Position numbers and translations under genes: made by a program | The notes under the pieces: model-generated | Told to the model about the DNA's origin: nothing | What the model saw: the letters and a program-made list of their open reading frames with translations, nothing else | Databases searched by the model: none | From: Methanobrevibacter sp. UBA412 | GTDB lineage: Archaea; Methanobacteriota; Methanobacteria; Methanobacteriales; Methanobacteriaceae | DNA length: 64,000 nt | NCBI GenBank assembly: GCA_002495685.1 | Contig: DAGJ01000004.1 | Location: forward strand, 62,001-126,000 | Direction: 5' to 3' | Part shown: positions 18,938 to 28,462 of the stretch, piece by piece | Layout: each line of letters starts with the position of its first letter | How positions within the stretch are numbered: the first letter of the stretch is position 1

Positions 18938-19414
18938 TTATTTTTTTATTTTTACTATACTTCCAAGTGTTAAACCACCTGATGAAGATGTTTTAAATTG
19001 TTCTAAATCAAGATTATCTACTTTTTCTATAATTTTAATATTTAATGTTTTTTCAAATTTATATGCTAAATTAAGTTCTGGTGTCATTTTTCCAGATTCT
19101 ATTTTTTTAATTACTGAGACTTTTTCTTGGATTTTTTCACCTAATTCTTCCCGAGACCAGCCTTTAGATTCCCTTGCTTGTTTACAAATGTTACCAAAAT
19201 TTTCAACAATTTCTTCACTAGGTTCGTCTCTTTTTCTTTGGTATTTTTGAGTACTTTGTTTTTTTGCTGTTTTTCTTTTTATTCGTTTTTGAGGGGGTGC
19301 TTTTTGTATTCTTCCAAGTTTTGAACATTCTTTACATGTATCTAAAACTGCACCATCAACTTTTGTTCTTATAGGTTTACCAGATATTGGTTTTCCACAA
19401 ATCTCGCATCTCAT
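18938..19414 (-). CDS. Archaeal multiprotein bridging factor 1 (MBF1)
   Basis: A 158-residue protein. An N-terminal zinc ribbon (CEICGKPISG and CKECSKLG) is followed by a basic linker and a Cro/C1-type helix-turn-helix (FGNICKQARESKGWSREELG, then KVSVIKKIESGKMTPEL). This is the archaeal MBF1 layout. It is thought to act in transcription or on ribosomes. The frame opens with TTG at 19423, but the ATG at 19414 follows a TTGAT site and gives the conserved MRCEICG start. The promoter lies in a palindrome at 19479-19503 shared with the opposite strand. Confidence 0.9.
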   Translation of the reverse strand: MRCEICGKPISGKPIRTKVDGAVLDTCKECSKLGRIQKAPPQKRIKRKTAKKQSTQKYQRKRDEPSEEIVENFGNICKQARESKGWSREELGEKIQEKVSVIKKIESGKMTPELNLAYKFEKTLNIKIIEKVDNLDLEQFKTSSSGGLTLGSIVKIKK

Positions 19415-19478
19415 GTTAATCAACTATGTTTTTTAAATGTTTTAAGTTTTTCGAATCATTTATAATTTTTCAAAACCT

Positions 19479-19503
19479 TTATATACAAATTTATTGTATA
19501 TAA
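19479..19503. promoter_or_regulatory. Palindromic TATA element between MBF1 and PAN genes
   Basis: TTATATACAA (19479-19488), five bases, then TTGTATATAA (19494-19503): a perfect 10-base inverted repeat with a TATA box on each strand. The minus-strand copy is correctly placed for MBF1. The plus-strand copy could drive a long leader to PAN. Confidence 0.5.
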
Positions 19504-19643
19504 TATAATGATTTGAGTTTTAAATTATATTTACTCTTTATTAATTTTGTAGTTTTTAAATTAATTTATTTTTTTAAGCTATTTTTTTTAATTAAAGTTT
19601 AATTTAATAAAAAAATTATAAACTATAAATTATTAGTATTATT

Positions 19644-19711
19644 TGAAACAAGTTTCATTAGATTTAAATACTAGTAACTAAAAATAGATTAAATACATAA
19701 TAGTAACTAAA
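19644..19711 (+). promoter_or_regulatory. Palindrome and direct repeats upstream of PAN
   Basis: TGAAAC-AA-GTTTCA (19644-19657) is a perfect inverted repeat. It is followed by two imperfect copies of a unit of about 25 bases (19659-19682 and 19685-19711), each starting TAGATT and ending TAGTAACTAAA. They may be sites for a regulator of the PAN gene; no known factor is recognised. Confidence 0.35.
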
Positions 19712-19814
19712 TGTAATTATAATGGAATCGAAAAAATAATTATTAATAAGCAAAAATAAATAATAATTATAATTTAACAGATAAAATTTTAAATAAAAAA
19801 AGGAGTGATTCACC

Positions 19815-21065
19815 ATGCCAGAATCTTCTCAAGAAATAGATAATAGTGTAACTGAAGAAAATAAACAAGAAAATCTTGAAAAAGAATTTGCACTATTAAA
19901 AGAAGAACACACAAAAACTAAACGTAATTTAATGTGGAAAATAAGAAAACTAGAAAAAGATAAAATACTCACAGAAAATGAAAAAATACGTTTAGAACGA
20001 GAAACAAAATCATTACGTGGGGAAGTAGAAAGATTCAGAACTCCACCATTAATATTAGCTACAATAACTGAAGTTTTAGATGATACTAGAATGACAGTAA
20101 AAAGTAGTACAGGACCACACTTCCTTATAAATTACTCAAAATTTTTAGATCCTAAACTATTAGTTCCAGGATCAAGAGTAGCATTAAACCAACAAACATT
20201 TGGGGTAGTAGAAGTATTACCATCTGAAAAAGACCCAAGTGTATCCGGAATGGAAGTAGAAGAAAAACCTGATGTAACCTATGATCAAATTGGAGGATTA
20301 GACCCACAAATAGTTGAAGTGAAAGAAACAGTAGAATTACCACTTAAACATCCAGAACTATTTGAAAAAATTGGAATAGACCCACCTAAAGGAATTCTTT
20401 TATACGGTCCACCTGGAACAGGAAAAACATTACTAGCAAAAGCAGTAGCAAATGAAACAAATGCTACTTTCATTAAAATAGTAGCATCAGAATTTGTTAA
20501 AAAATATATAGGAGAAGGAGCAAGACTAGTAAGAGAAGTATTTGAACTAGCAAAAGAAAAAGCACCAGCAATCATATTTATAGATGAAATTGATGCTGTT
20601 GCAGCAAAACGTTTAAAATCTAGTACTAGTGGAGACCGTGAAGTACAAAGAACACTCATGCAATTATTAGCAGAGCTCGATGGATTTGAAAGTAGAGGAG
20701 ACATAGGAATTATAGGTGCTACTAACAGACCAGATATCCTAGATCCAGCACTTTTAAGACCTGGAAGATTTGATAGATTCATAGAAGTACCATCTCCAAA
20801 TGAAGAAGGAAGAAAAGAAATCCTCAAAATTCACACATCCAAAATGTCATTATCTGAAGAAGCAGACATCGATTTACTCGCAACACTCACAGATGGAGTG
20901 TCTGGTGCAGACTTAAAAGCAATATGTACCGAAGCGGGAATGTTTGCTATTCGTGAAGGAAGAGATAAAGTCATAGTATCAGATTTCATGGATGCTGTGG
21001 AAAAAATTGTTGGATCAGAAAAAGATGAAGAATTTATAAAAGAAGCAGGTGTGATGTTTGGATAA
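19815..21065 (+). CDS. Proteasome-activating nucleotidase (PAN)
   Basis: A 416-residue AAA+ ATPase that unfolds proteins and feeds them to the 20S proteasome. Residues 20-75 form a coiled coil, 78-135 an OB fold, and 155-400 the AAA module. Walker A is GPPGTGKT (198-205), Walker B IIFIDEID (253-260), and the second region of homology is [20 protein letters not shown]. The C-terminal MFG fits the hydrophobic-aromatic-any (HbYX) motif that docks into and opens the proteasome gate. The ribosome site AAAGGAGTGAT is strong. The proteasome subunit genes are not in the window. Confidence 0.95.
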   Translation: MPESSQEIDNSVTEENKQENLEKEFALLKEEHTKTKRNLMWKIRKLEKDKILTENEKIRLERETKSLRGEVERFRTPPLILATITEVLDDTRMTVKSSTGPHFLINYSKFLDPKLLVPGSRVALNQQTFGVVEVLPSEKDPSVSGMEVEEKPDVTYDQIGGLDPQIVEVKETVELPLKHPELFEKIGIDPPKGILLYGPPGTGKTLLAKAVANETNATFIKIVASEFVKKYIGEGARLVREVFELAKEKAPAIIFIDEIDAVAAKRLKSSTSGDREVQRTLMQLLAELDGFESRGDIGIIGATNRPDILDPALLRPGRFDRFIEVPSPNEEGRKEILKIHTSKMSLSEEADIDLLATLTDGVSGADLKAICTEAGMFAIREGRDKVIVSDFMDAVEKIVGSEKDEEFIKEAGVMFG

Positions 21066-21106
21066 AAAAATCCAAATTCATCCTTTCTTTAATTAATAAA
21101 AAATAT

Positions 21107-21173
21107 AATTGGCCAGTGATGAACCCTATGAGCTCTGATATGGTGATGAATGATGGGCGATCTGAGGCCAATT
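21107..21173 (+). ncRNA. C/D box small RNA (2'-O-methylation guide)
   Basis: All four boxes are in order: C GTGATGA (21116-21122), D' CTGA (21135-21138), C' GTGATGA (21143-21149), D CTGA (21162-21165). A perfect 8-base stem closes it: AATTGGCC (21107-21114) with GGCCAATT (21166-21173), then a T-run. The two 12-base guides are ACCCTATGAGCT and ATGATGGGCGAT. By the D+5 rule the methylated residues are the C in AGCU-C-AUAGGGU and the C in AUCG-C-CCAUCAU. It starts 41 bases after the PAN stop and may be cut from that transcript. Confidence 0.9.
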
Positions 21174-21311
21174 TTTTTATAATATTATCTTAATATAAAA
21201 TTTTACAATACTATTTTTAAACTTTTACTAATTTTATTTAAAATCCTTTAAACAAAATAATTTCATATAGAAAGTGTTTTAAATAAAGATATCTAATAAA
21301 TATAAATTACT

Positions 21312-22517
21312 ATGTTAAAAAGAGATAAACGATGGTCTGGTGAAGAAACTTTACTAGTGACTAGACCAAATTTTTTTCTAAGTAATAAAGGCATTATGAT
21401 TGCAGTAATATTACTTGGAGTAATTTTTTATGTCTACACAGCCACCATTCAATTTGTAGCCAATTTAACCGTTAACACCATCAACTTTGTACAATGGCCT
21501 CTAACAGAATACACAGCAATAGCATTCTTAGTTATAGGTATATTAATTGTTTTATACATATTATTTGAATTATTATCTTGGTCTTCATACAAATATACTA
21601 TAACTTCTGGTAGGATAATAACTGAAAGTGGAGTTATAAGAAAAGATAAATCTAGTATGCCTTATAACACTATTCAAGATGTTGTCATAAGTCAAGGAAT
21701 CGTAGGTAGAATGATAGGTATAGGATCAGTACTATTATATAGTGCATATGATGGTAAGGATTTACAATTAACTCAAATATCAAATCCTCATGAAGTTGAA
21801 GAGATAATTTTTGAACAGTTACAATATAGTAAATTTCAATCACAACCTGTTACACCTATTCATAATAATATGGGGCCTGAAAATTCATATGGGTCTCAAA
21901 ATCAAGAACCGTATAATCAGTATAATCAACAGAATAATCCTTATCAGAATCAGTATCAGGAACCTGTTGAGAATAATCCTTATCAAAATCAGTATCAAGA
22001 TCCAGAATCATTTTCTAAAGATTATGGTTTCAGTACTAACTTATATACTATGGATGATCAAGAAAGAGGTTATGCTTATCATGATAGAGAAAATCCGGAT
22101 TTAAATAATATAAGAAATCAACAAGAATATTCACATAATCCTGTTGATGATCGTGACTTTGATAATAATATTAAAAGAGCTATGCGCAATATGGATGGGG
22201 ATGTAAAGTTTAGAAATAATGAAAATCCAAATTTAAAATCCCATAATCTTTTTGAAGAATTAGGTAAAAATAAAAATGGTCCACATAATCTTTTTGATGA
22301 TGAACGTGAGGAATATTATAATGAACCTGAACCACAAGTTCAACCTAATTATCAACAATCTCCTTCTCAGTTCAATGAATATGAGGATTATGATTATGCT
22401 CCTTATTTAAATAATGATGATGAACCTGTTGAAGAAATTCATAATGAGAATCATAGAAATCTTGAAGATAGTGATATTATGAAACGTCATGATTTAAAAT
22501 TTAAAAAGAATAAATAA
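21312..22517 (+). CDS. bPH2-domain membrane protein with Asn/Gln-rich tail
   Basis: A 401-residue protein. Two membrane segments (about residues 27-47 and 66-90) are followed by a bacterial-type PH (bPH2/DUF304) domain at about 95-175: YKYTITSGRIITESGVI, MPYNTIQDVVISQ, GIGSVLLYS. The last 220 residues are disordered, rich in Asn, Gln, Tyr, Asp and Glu, and include two copies of NPYQNQYQ followed by E/D-P. The tail presumably lies in the cytoplasm. Function is unknown; bPH2 proteins are membrane-associated. The gene is isolated, with the C/D sRNA upstream. The start lacks a clear ribosome site, so a short leader or leaderless start is possible. Confidence 0.75.
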   Translation: MLKRDKRWSGEETLLVTRPNFFLSNKGIMIAVILLGVIFYVYTATIQFVANLTVNTINFVQWPLTEYTAIAFLVIGILIVLYILFELLSWSSYKYTITSGRIITESGVIRKDKSSMPYNTIQDVVISQGIVGRMIGIGSVLLYSAYDGKDLQLTQISNPHEVEEIIFEQLQYSKFQSQPVTPIHNNMGPENSYGSQNQEPYNQYNQQNNPYQNQYQEPVENNPYQNQYQDPESFSKDYGFSTNLYTMDDQERGYAYHDRENPDLNNIRNQQEYSHNPVDDRDFDNNIKRAMRNMDGDVKFRNNENPNLKSHNLFEELGKNKNGPHNLFDDEREEYYNEPEPQVQPNYQQSPSQFNEYEDYDYAPYLNNDDEPVEEIHNENHRNLEDSDIMKRHDLKFKKNK

Positions 22518-22618
22518 TTTCAATAATTTAATTTTTTCATCTACTTCATGTATGTACTATCACTATTTTTCACATTACTAATTATATGCTCATAATTTAA
22601 AAAAATATTATGCTCTCT

Positions 22619-22642
22619 ACGTTAACTTAACAATGTTAACGT
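22619..22642. repeat. Perfect palindrome between two convergent genes
   Basis: ACGTTAAC (22619-22626) and GTTAACGT (22635-22642) with an 8-base loop. It lies between the ends of converging genes and has no T-run at either side, so it is not an obvious intrinsic terminator. Confidence 0.5.
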
Positions 22643-22719
22643 AATTATTATTAATCAATAAATCATTTTAAAAGAATTAAAAAATAGACTAAAACAAAAA
22701 TAAGATAAAAAATTTTAAT

Positions 22720-23541
22720 TTAATATTTTTTAAGTAAAATTTTAAACAATTCTTTACTGTCCTCACTAATTTCAGAATCTAAATAATCTAAACCAAATTG
22801 GGTAATTCCTCCAGGAGTAGCAACTTTTTCTATAACTTCATTTGTTTCAAAACTATCATCTAAAATTAAACCTGTACCTAATAAAGACTTAGTTATTAAA
22901 TAAACAACATCATCTTTACTAAAATTACTATTTTTATCAGCAATATCCGCTATTTTTTCAACAAGTAAAGATAATAAAGCTGGAGAACAACTAGTTAAAA
23001 TAGTTGCTATTTTTAAATCTTCATAATCATGAACTACTTTAACAAAACTAAACTCATCAAATAATCCCTCAATAAAAACTCTTTCAGGATTAGAAACATT
23101 AGAATTATGAGTAAATAAAGTTATACCTTTTCTTCTATTATTTGATGTTATTTCAGAAGCTTGTCCAACATAAGAAGCTAATGTAGGGATTACAATACTT
23201 AAACTACCTTCATAATAATCTTCAACTTCTTTGAAGTTTATACCTGCACAACTAGTAATTATATGAACATTATTTTTTAAATAAGGTTTAATTTCACAAA
23301 TCACATCTTTAAAATCAGGACTTTTTACACAAATAATTATAACATCACAATTTTCAGCAATCACTTTATTATCATCAGTAATAGTAACATCTGGATAAAT
23401 TTCTTTTAAACTTTCAATTTTACTCATGTTATGATTACTTACAAAAAGAACCTCATCTTCTAATAATAAATCTAATTTCAAAATATTATTAACAATCATG
23501 GATCCCATGTTTCCATAACCTATTAATCCAATATTAAACAC
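22720..23541 (-). CDS. Pyrroline-5-carboxylate reductase-like protein (ProC family)
   Basis: A 273-residue NAD(P)-binding protein of the ProC family. It has a Rossmann N-terminus (NIGLIGYGNMGSMIVNNIL), the IIICVKSPDFKDVI segment, and a helical C-terminal half ending with VATPGGITQFGLDYL, the equivalent of the ProC substrate loop. ProC reduces pyrroline-5-carboxylate to proline. Identity to true ProC is moderate: the usual MPN motif reads IVIPTLAS here, so another imine or ketone substrate is possible. Start is GTG at 23541 with AAGGTTGTGAT upstream. It follows the hydrolase gene by 24 bases, an apparent operon. Confidence 0.75.
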   Translation of the reverse strand: MFNIGLIGYGNMGSMIVNNILKLDLLLEDEVLFVSNHNMSKIESLKEIYPDVTITDDNKVIAENCDVIIICVKSPDFKDVICEIKPYLKNNVHIITSCAGINFKEVEDYYEGSLSIVIPTLASYVGQASEITSNNRRKGITLFTHNSNVSNPERVFIEGLFDEFSFVKVVHDYEDLKIATILTSCSPALLSLLVEKIADIADKNSNFSKDDVVYLITKSLLGTGLILDDSFETNEVIEKVATPGGITQFGLDYLDSEISEDSKELFKILLKKY

Positions 23542-23565
23542 TTAAATCACAACCTTTTAATTTTT

Positions 23566-24393
23566 TTATTCTTCAACTATTTGTGGATAAATCTTAACAT
23601 TACCTTCTTTAATAAAATCAACCATAATTTCATTAAAAAGCTTAGGTTCTAAAAGATTCCACATATGTAATGCTTTATCAATTTTCAAACATTTAGCACT
23701 TGGAAACTTAGAATGGAATAATACACTACTATAATTCACAACTCTTTCATCTTTAGTACCAAAAGCTATTAATAAATCTTTACCTTTATCCACATCTTTT
23801 ACTTCAGGTATTTTATAATTTAATGCTTCAAAACTAATATCTTTTAAATCTTTTTGGCTTATATTTTCATAACTAAATTTCATTTTTTTAGAAAATCTTC
23901 CAGAAAAACCATAATTTGCAAGCCAAGCTTTAGTTAAAAAACCCTTAGGTTTATTATCTAAAATCTTTTTTGTATTATCAAAAATATTAACCATACTGGT
24001 TTCACGTTTTTCAAAACCAACATCCTCAGGACTTGAAATGCCTGTAACTATTATTTTATCTACAATTTCTGGATACTTACATAAAAGTTCAAATGCAATT
24101 AAACCACCAGTTCCAATACCAACAAGATTCACTTTATCCTTTTTAAAACTAGGTTTAATCTTCATTAAAATAAACTCTTTAATAAGTTCACATACTCCTT
24201 TAATAGTAAAAGTATCCATAGGAGGACTATTTCCATGATTAGGTAAATCTAAATAAATACAATCATAATTTTCTAATTGCCCTTTTTGTTCTTCCCAAAT
24301 CCAATTTGATAATATTTTAGGGTGTAAAAAAATTACTGTCTCTTCATTACCTAGTCCTTCCTCTTCATAAAATAATTCATTAACATTTATCAT
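23566..24393 (-). CDS. Alpha/beta-hydrolase fold protein lacking the nucleophilic serine
   Basis: A 275-residue alpha/beta-hydrolase. The oxyanion region (VIFLHPKILSNWIWEEQ), the CIYLDLPNHGNSP loop, the LLIAFGTKDERV aspartate and the KALHMWNLLEP histidine are all present. At the nucleophile elbow the expected G-x-S-x-G reads G-I-G-T-G (in LVGIGTGGLIAFELL), so glycine stands where serine should be; the codons support this. It may therefore be a non-hydrolytic binding protein, or the threonine next to it may act. Ribosome site GGTGAT is 14 bases upstream. It is in an apparent operon with the ProC-like gene. Confidence 0.78.
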   Translation of the reverse strand: MINVNELFYEEEGLGNEETVIFLHPKILSNWIWEEQKGQLENYDCIYLDLPNHGNSPPMDTFTIKGVCELIKEFILMKIKPSFKKDKVNLVGIGTGGLIAFELLCKYPEIVDKIIVTGISSPEDVGFEKRETSMVNIFDNTKKILDNKPKGFLTKAWLANYGFSGRFSKKMKFSYENISQKDLKDISFEALNYKIPEVKDVDKGKDLLIAFGTKDERVVNYSSVLFHSKFPSAKCLKIDKALHMWNLLEPKLFNEIMVDFIKEGNVKIYPQIVEE

Positions 24394-24531
24394 AATTTTT
24401 CAAATCACCAATAGTTTTATTTATATAAAAAATTTTAATAATAATTAATTTAAATATATTATATTAATATTAATTAAACTTTTAATAAAAATATATTATT
24501 TCATGAATTTTATTTTCAGAGGTTAAAAAAT

Positions 24532-25755
24532 ATGAAAGCTGATTCAGTAAAAATAGGAGAAGGTGTTTACTGGGTAGGGGCATTAGATTGGGATGCTAGA
24601 AGTTTCCACGGATACTCCATACCAGGAACCACATATAACTGTTATCTTGTATTTGGTGAAGAAAAAACAGCATTAATTGATAATGTTTATGCTGGTATGT
24701 CTCCACAATTATATGCTAGAATACAAGATGCATTTAAACAAGAAGGAAAAGAAGACGTAAAAATTGATGTATTTATACAAAATCATTCAGAAGCAGATCA
24801 TGCAACTTGTCTTGCTGAAACTTTAAAAAAATTCCCTGATGCAGAGGTATATGCATCACCAAATTGTAATAAATTTTTAAAATTACAATACTTTGAATTA
24901 AAAGATCAAGAAATCAACATAGTAAAAACTGGTGATGAATTAGATTTAGGTGGTAAAAAATTCACATTCATCCAAGCACCAATGCTTCACTGGCCAGATA
25001 ATATGTTCACTTTTTTAAATGAAGATGGAATATTATTTTCTAATGATGCTTTTGGACAACATGTATGCTTATCTCAAAGATTTGCGGAAGAAAATGATTC
25101 AGATTTTATTAAAGATGCTGCAAGAAAATATTATGCCAATCTTGTAACTTTTGGTTCACCTTCTGCAAGACGTAAACTACAAGAAGTAGCAGATTTAGGT
25201 TTACTTGAAAAGATAAAAATGATAGCACCATGTCATGGTGAAATTTGGAAGAATCCTGAAACCATATTAAATTATTACACTGATTGGTCTCATGGAGTTT
25301 GTAAAGATAAAATCACAGTTATTTATGATACAATGCATCACTCCACTGAAAAAATGGCTTATAGTGTAGCTGAAGGAATCATGAGTGAAGGTGTAGAAGT
25401 GAAAATGTACTTCATGCAAGAGGATGGAGCAGATGATGTAGTGTCTGATGTTTTAGATAGTAAAGCTATTGCAGTAGGTGCACCTACAATGATGAACAAT
25501 CCATTTCCACGTATAGGAAACACTATGTACTGGTTTAATTGTTTAAACTTTAAACAAACCACTAGTATTAAAAAAGCATTAGTTTTCAGTTCCAAAGGAT
25601 GGGGTGGAGGAGCTGTTAAGAAACTTGAAGAATCTCTTGAAGGTGCAGGATTTGAAATATTTGATGATGTGGAAACAACATTCACACCTACAGAAGAAAT
25701 TCTTGAAGAATGTTATGAAGCTGGTAAAAAACTAGCTAAAACTATAAAAGAATAA
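24532..25755 (+). CDS. fprA: Type A flavoprotein FprA (F420H2 oxidase type)
   Basis: A 407-residue flavo-diiron protein. The N-terminal metallo-beta-lactamase domain (1-250) keeps the diiron ligands in HSEADHAT, MLHWPDNMF, NDAFGQH and CHGEIW. The C-terminal flavodoxin domain (about 255-405) begins KITVIYDTMHHSTEKMA. Methanogen FprA reduces O2 to water with reduced F420 and so protects the anaerobe. The usual TMWGST phosphate loop reads TMHHST here, a small departure. The ribosome site GAGGTTAAAA precedes the ATG. A single-gene unit with its own upstream AT-rich promoter region (24394-24531). Confidence 0.92.
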   Translation: MKADSVKIGEGVYWVGALDWDARSFHGYSIPGTTYNCYLVFGEEKTALIDNVYAGMSPQLYARIQDAFKQEGKEDVKIDVFIQNHSEADHATCLAETLKKFPDAEVYASPNCNKFLKLQYFELKDQEINIVKTGDELDLGGKKFTFIQAPMLHWPDNMFTFLNEDGILFSNDAFGQHVCLSQRFAEENDSDFIKDAARKYYANLVTFGSPSARRKLQEVADLGLLEKIKMIAPCHGEIWKNPETILNYYTDWSHGVCKDKITVIYDTMHHSTEKMAYSVAEGIMSEGVEVKMYFMQEDGADDVVSDVLDSKAIAVGAPTMMNNPFPRIGNTMYWFNCLNFKQTTSIKKALVFSSKGWGGGAVKKLEESLEGAGFEIFDDVETTFTPTEEILEECYEAGKKLAKTIKE

Positions 25756-25880
25756 AATTTACTTTTTTTATATTCTTAATTTTCTAATTTTTTTTTTTAA
25801 TATATTATATATAATAATTACATTTGAAAAAAAAAATGGAAATTTTACTATTTTTTTAAATATTATTTTTGGTGAAAATT

Positions 25881-26555
25881 ATGGAATTTGAAGATATTAT
25901 ACATGAGTTAGAATCTAATCAAAATTTAGATAATATTAAAGGTATGGAACGATTTGGGATAAAAACTTTAAAAGCTTATGGTGTTAGAATTCCTTTTTTA
26001 CGTAAAATAGCTAAAACAGTTGGTAAAAATCATGAATTAACTTTACAATTATGGGATTATGGATATCATGAAACAAGATTACTTGCTACCATGGTTGAAG
26101 ATCCCGGTAAAGTAACTGAAAATCAGTTAAACGAGTGGGTTTATAGTTTTTATAGTTGGGATATAGTGGATCAAGCTTGTTTAAATCTTTTTGATAAAGT
26201 TCCATTAGCAATTAATAATATTCCTATCTGGGCTCAAGCTGAAGAAGAGTTTGTTAAACGTACTGCTTTTAGTCTTATAGCAGTTTTAGCAGTTCATGAT
26301 AAAATCTCATCTGATGATTATTTTTTTAAATTTTTTCCAATTATTAAAAATGCCTCTTTAGATAATCGTAATTTTGTACGAAAAAGTGTAAGTTGGGCTT
26401 TACGAAGTATTGGTAAACGTAATATTGTTTGTAATCAAAATTCTTTGGATTTGGCTTATGATATTCTTGAAATGGGTAGTAAAAGTTCTAAATGGGTTGC
26501 TCGTAGTGTTATTAAGGAGTTAAGTAGTGATAAAGTTCAAAGTAAATTTTCTTAA
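25881..26555 (+). CDS. AlkD-like DNA alkylation repair protein (HEAT fold)
   Basis: A 224-residue all-helical protein of the DNA alkylation repair (AlkD) type. Visible are GVRIPFLRKIAKTVGKNH, LWDYGYHETRLLATMVEDP, the VYSFYSWDIVDQACLNLF segment with its DNA-binding aromatic and acidic residues, and RKSVSWALRSIGKRN. AlkD removes alkylated bases as a glycosylase; some relatives are not active, so the reaction is an inference. The frame extends to a TTG at 25869, but GGTGA at 25871-25875 is the ribosome site for the ATG at 25881. It stands between fprA and the thermosome gene. Confidence 0.82.
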   Translation: MEFEDIIHELESNQNLDNIKGMERFGIKTLKAYGVRIPFLRKIAKTVGKNHELTLQLWDYGYHETRLLATMVEDPGKVTENQLNEWVYSFYSWDIVDQACLNLFDKVPLAINNIPIWAQAEEEFVKRTAFSLIAVLAVHDKISSDDYFFKFFPIIKNASLDNRNFVRKSVSWALRSIGKRNIVCNQNSLDLAYDILEMGSKSSKWVARSVIKELSSDKVQSKFS

Positions 26556-26600
26556 ATTTTAATCAAAATATTAAATTAACTTTTTGTAACTTTTAACCGT

Positions 26601-26620
26601 AAAGCTTTTATATAACCTCT
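26601..26620 (+). promoter_or_regulatory. Thermosome gene promoter
   Basis: A TATA box TTTTATATAA (26606-26615) preceded by a purine-rich BRE-like CGTAAAGC. It is the only good TATA element in the 230-base gap and implies a leader of about 150 bases before the ATG at 26789. Confidence 0.55.
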
Positions 26621-26788
26621 AACCCATGTTATAAATGATGAATAAACAATAATATTTATTCTTAATTTTAATAAAAAAATTAAATTTTAAAATGAAAAAC
26701 CATAAAACAAAGTTTAAAGCTCTTAAAAGCTAAAAAACGAATTTTATGTAAATTTTTTAGAAAAAATAAAATATGAAGGTGGATAATA

Positions 26789-28462
26789 ATGGCAAATGGA
26801 AATCAACAAAATCAACCAATATTCATTCTACGAGATGGAACAGAAAGATTCCAAGGAAGTAGAGCAACAAAAATGAACATACTAGCAGGAAAAACTTTAG
26901 CAGAAACAATTCGTACAACCCTTGGACCTAAAGGGATGGATAAAATGCTAGTAGATGGTATGGGAGATATTGTTGTAAGTAATGATGGAGCAACCATACT
27001 TGGAGAAATGGATATTACACACCCAGCAGCAAAAATGTTAGTAGAAGTAGCTAAAAAACAAGATGATGTAGTAGGAGATGGAACCACTACAGTAGTAGTG
27101 CTTGCTGGAGAATTACTTAAAAAAGCAGAAGAACTTTTCGAAAATGGAGTTCATGCAAGTACTGTCCTAAGAGGATTCACCTTAGCATTAGATAAAGTTA
27201 TAGAAATATTATTTGGAATATCAATAGATGCCAATGATAAAGAAACTTTAGAAAAAATTGCAAAAACCGCAATGACTGGAAAAGGAACAGATGTCGCAGC
27301 TGATGAACTTTCAGATGTAATAGTAGAAGCAGTTTTACGTGTAGAAAATAATGGAAACGTTGATAAAAAAGACATAAATATACAAAGAGTTAATGGTGGA
27401 GAAATTTCCGAATCAGAAATAATAGATGGAATACTCATAGATAAAGGTCGAGCTTTACCTTCAATGCCTGAAGAAATAAATGATGCAAAAATCGCATTAT
27501 TAAAATATCCAATAGAACACAAAGACACTAACACTGATTCCAAAGCAAACTTTTCTAGTCCAGAACAATTACAAATGTTCCTTGATAGTGAAGAACAAGA
27601 ATTAAAAAATATGGTAAATAATATTGTAGAATCAGGAGCAAATGTTTTATTCTGTCAAAAAGGAATTGATGATGTTGCAATGCATTACTTAGCTAAAAAT
27701 GGAATATATGCAATAAAACGTGTTAAAAAATCAGACATATCCCGTATTGCAAAAGCAACTGGAGCTGAATTAGTAACCGATATTAAAGATTTAACCTCAG
27801 ATAAACTTGGTACAGCAGGACATATCTTTGAAAAGAAAATATTCGATCAAAAATTTACTTTTGTAGAAGAATGTGATAATCCTAAATCCTGTAGTATAAT
27901 AGTAAGAGGAAGTACAAGACACATATCCTCAGAAATTGAAAGAGCTTTAGAAGATGCATTAGGAGTAGTTTCAGCAACAATTGAAGATGAAAAAGTTGTT
28001 ATTGGTGGAGGATCACCAGAAATTGAAATGGCTAAACAATTAAAAGCATATGCTGATACTATTGGAGGAAGAGAACAATTAGCTATTAAAGCATTTGCTG
28101 AAGCATTAGAAATTATTCCAAGAACTTTAGCAGAAAATGCAGGGTTAGATGCAATTGATGTTCTTGTAGATCTTAGAAGTGCACATGAAACAAATCCTTA
28201 CATGGGAATCGATGTATTCACCGGTGAAGTAGTTAACATGAAAGACCGTGGAGTAATCGAACCACAAAGAGTTAAAAAACAAGCAATCTTATCTGCAGCA
28301 GAAGCATGTGAAATGATATTACGTATTGATGATTTAGTTGCAGCAGAAGGATCATTAAACAAACCAAACAAAGCAGAAGGAATGGATGACCCAGGTAACC
28401 TTCCACCAATGCCTCCTCAAGGAGGAATGGGTGGTATGGGCGGCATGCCTCCAATGATGTAA
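26789..28462 (+). CDS. Thermosome (group II chaperonin) subunit
   Basis: A 557-residue archaeal chaperonin subunit that folds proteins in a double-ring ATPase. Visible are [19 protein letters not shown] near residue 40, the catalytic [15 protein letters not shown] at about 95, the apical-domain segment and [13 protein letters not shown] near 410. The tail is rich in Gly and Met ([13 protein letters not shown]), typical of these subunits. The ribosome site AAGGTGG is strong. It is the only chaperonin gene in the window; other subunits may lie elsewhere. Confidence 0.96.
   Translation: MANGNQQNQPIFILRDGTERFQGSRATKMNILAGKTLAETIRTTLGPKGMDKMLVDGMGDIVVSNDGATILGEMDITHPAAKMLVEVAKKQDDVVGDGTTTVVVLAGELLKKAEELFENGVHASTVLRGFTLALDKVIEILFGISIDANDKETLEKIAKTAMTGKGTDVAADELSDVIVEAVLRVENNGNVDKKDINIQRVNGGEISESEIIDGILIDKGRALPSMPEEINDAKIALLKYPIEHKDTNTDSKANFSSPEQLQMFLDSEEQELKNMVNNIVESGANVLFCQKGIDDVAMHYLAKNGIYAIKRVKKSDISRIAKATGAELVTDIKDLTSDKLGTAGHIFEKKIFDQKFTFVEECDNPKSCSIIVRGSTRHISSEIERALEDALGVVSATIEDEKVVIGGGSPEIEMAKQLKAYADTIGGREQLAIKAFAEALEIIPRTLAENAGLDAIDVLVDLRSAHETNPYMGIDVFTGEVVNMKDRGVIEPQRVKKQAILSAAEACEMILRIDDLVAAEGSLNKPNKAEGMDDPGNLPPMPPQGGMGGMGGMPPMM

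Noticed and set aside
20285..20827. A 180-codon minus-strand ORF inside the PAN gene
   Set aside because: It is a shadow of the conserved AAA+ domain, with Ser/Pro-rich translation and no family features.
26812..27543. Long ORFs on the minus strand within the thermosome gene (91 and 130 codons)
   Set aside because: They mirror the plus-strand codon pattern of a clearly identified chaperonin and have no ribosome site.
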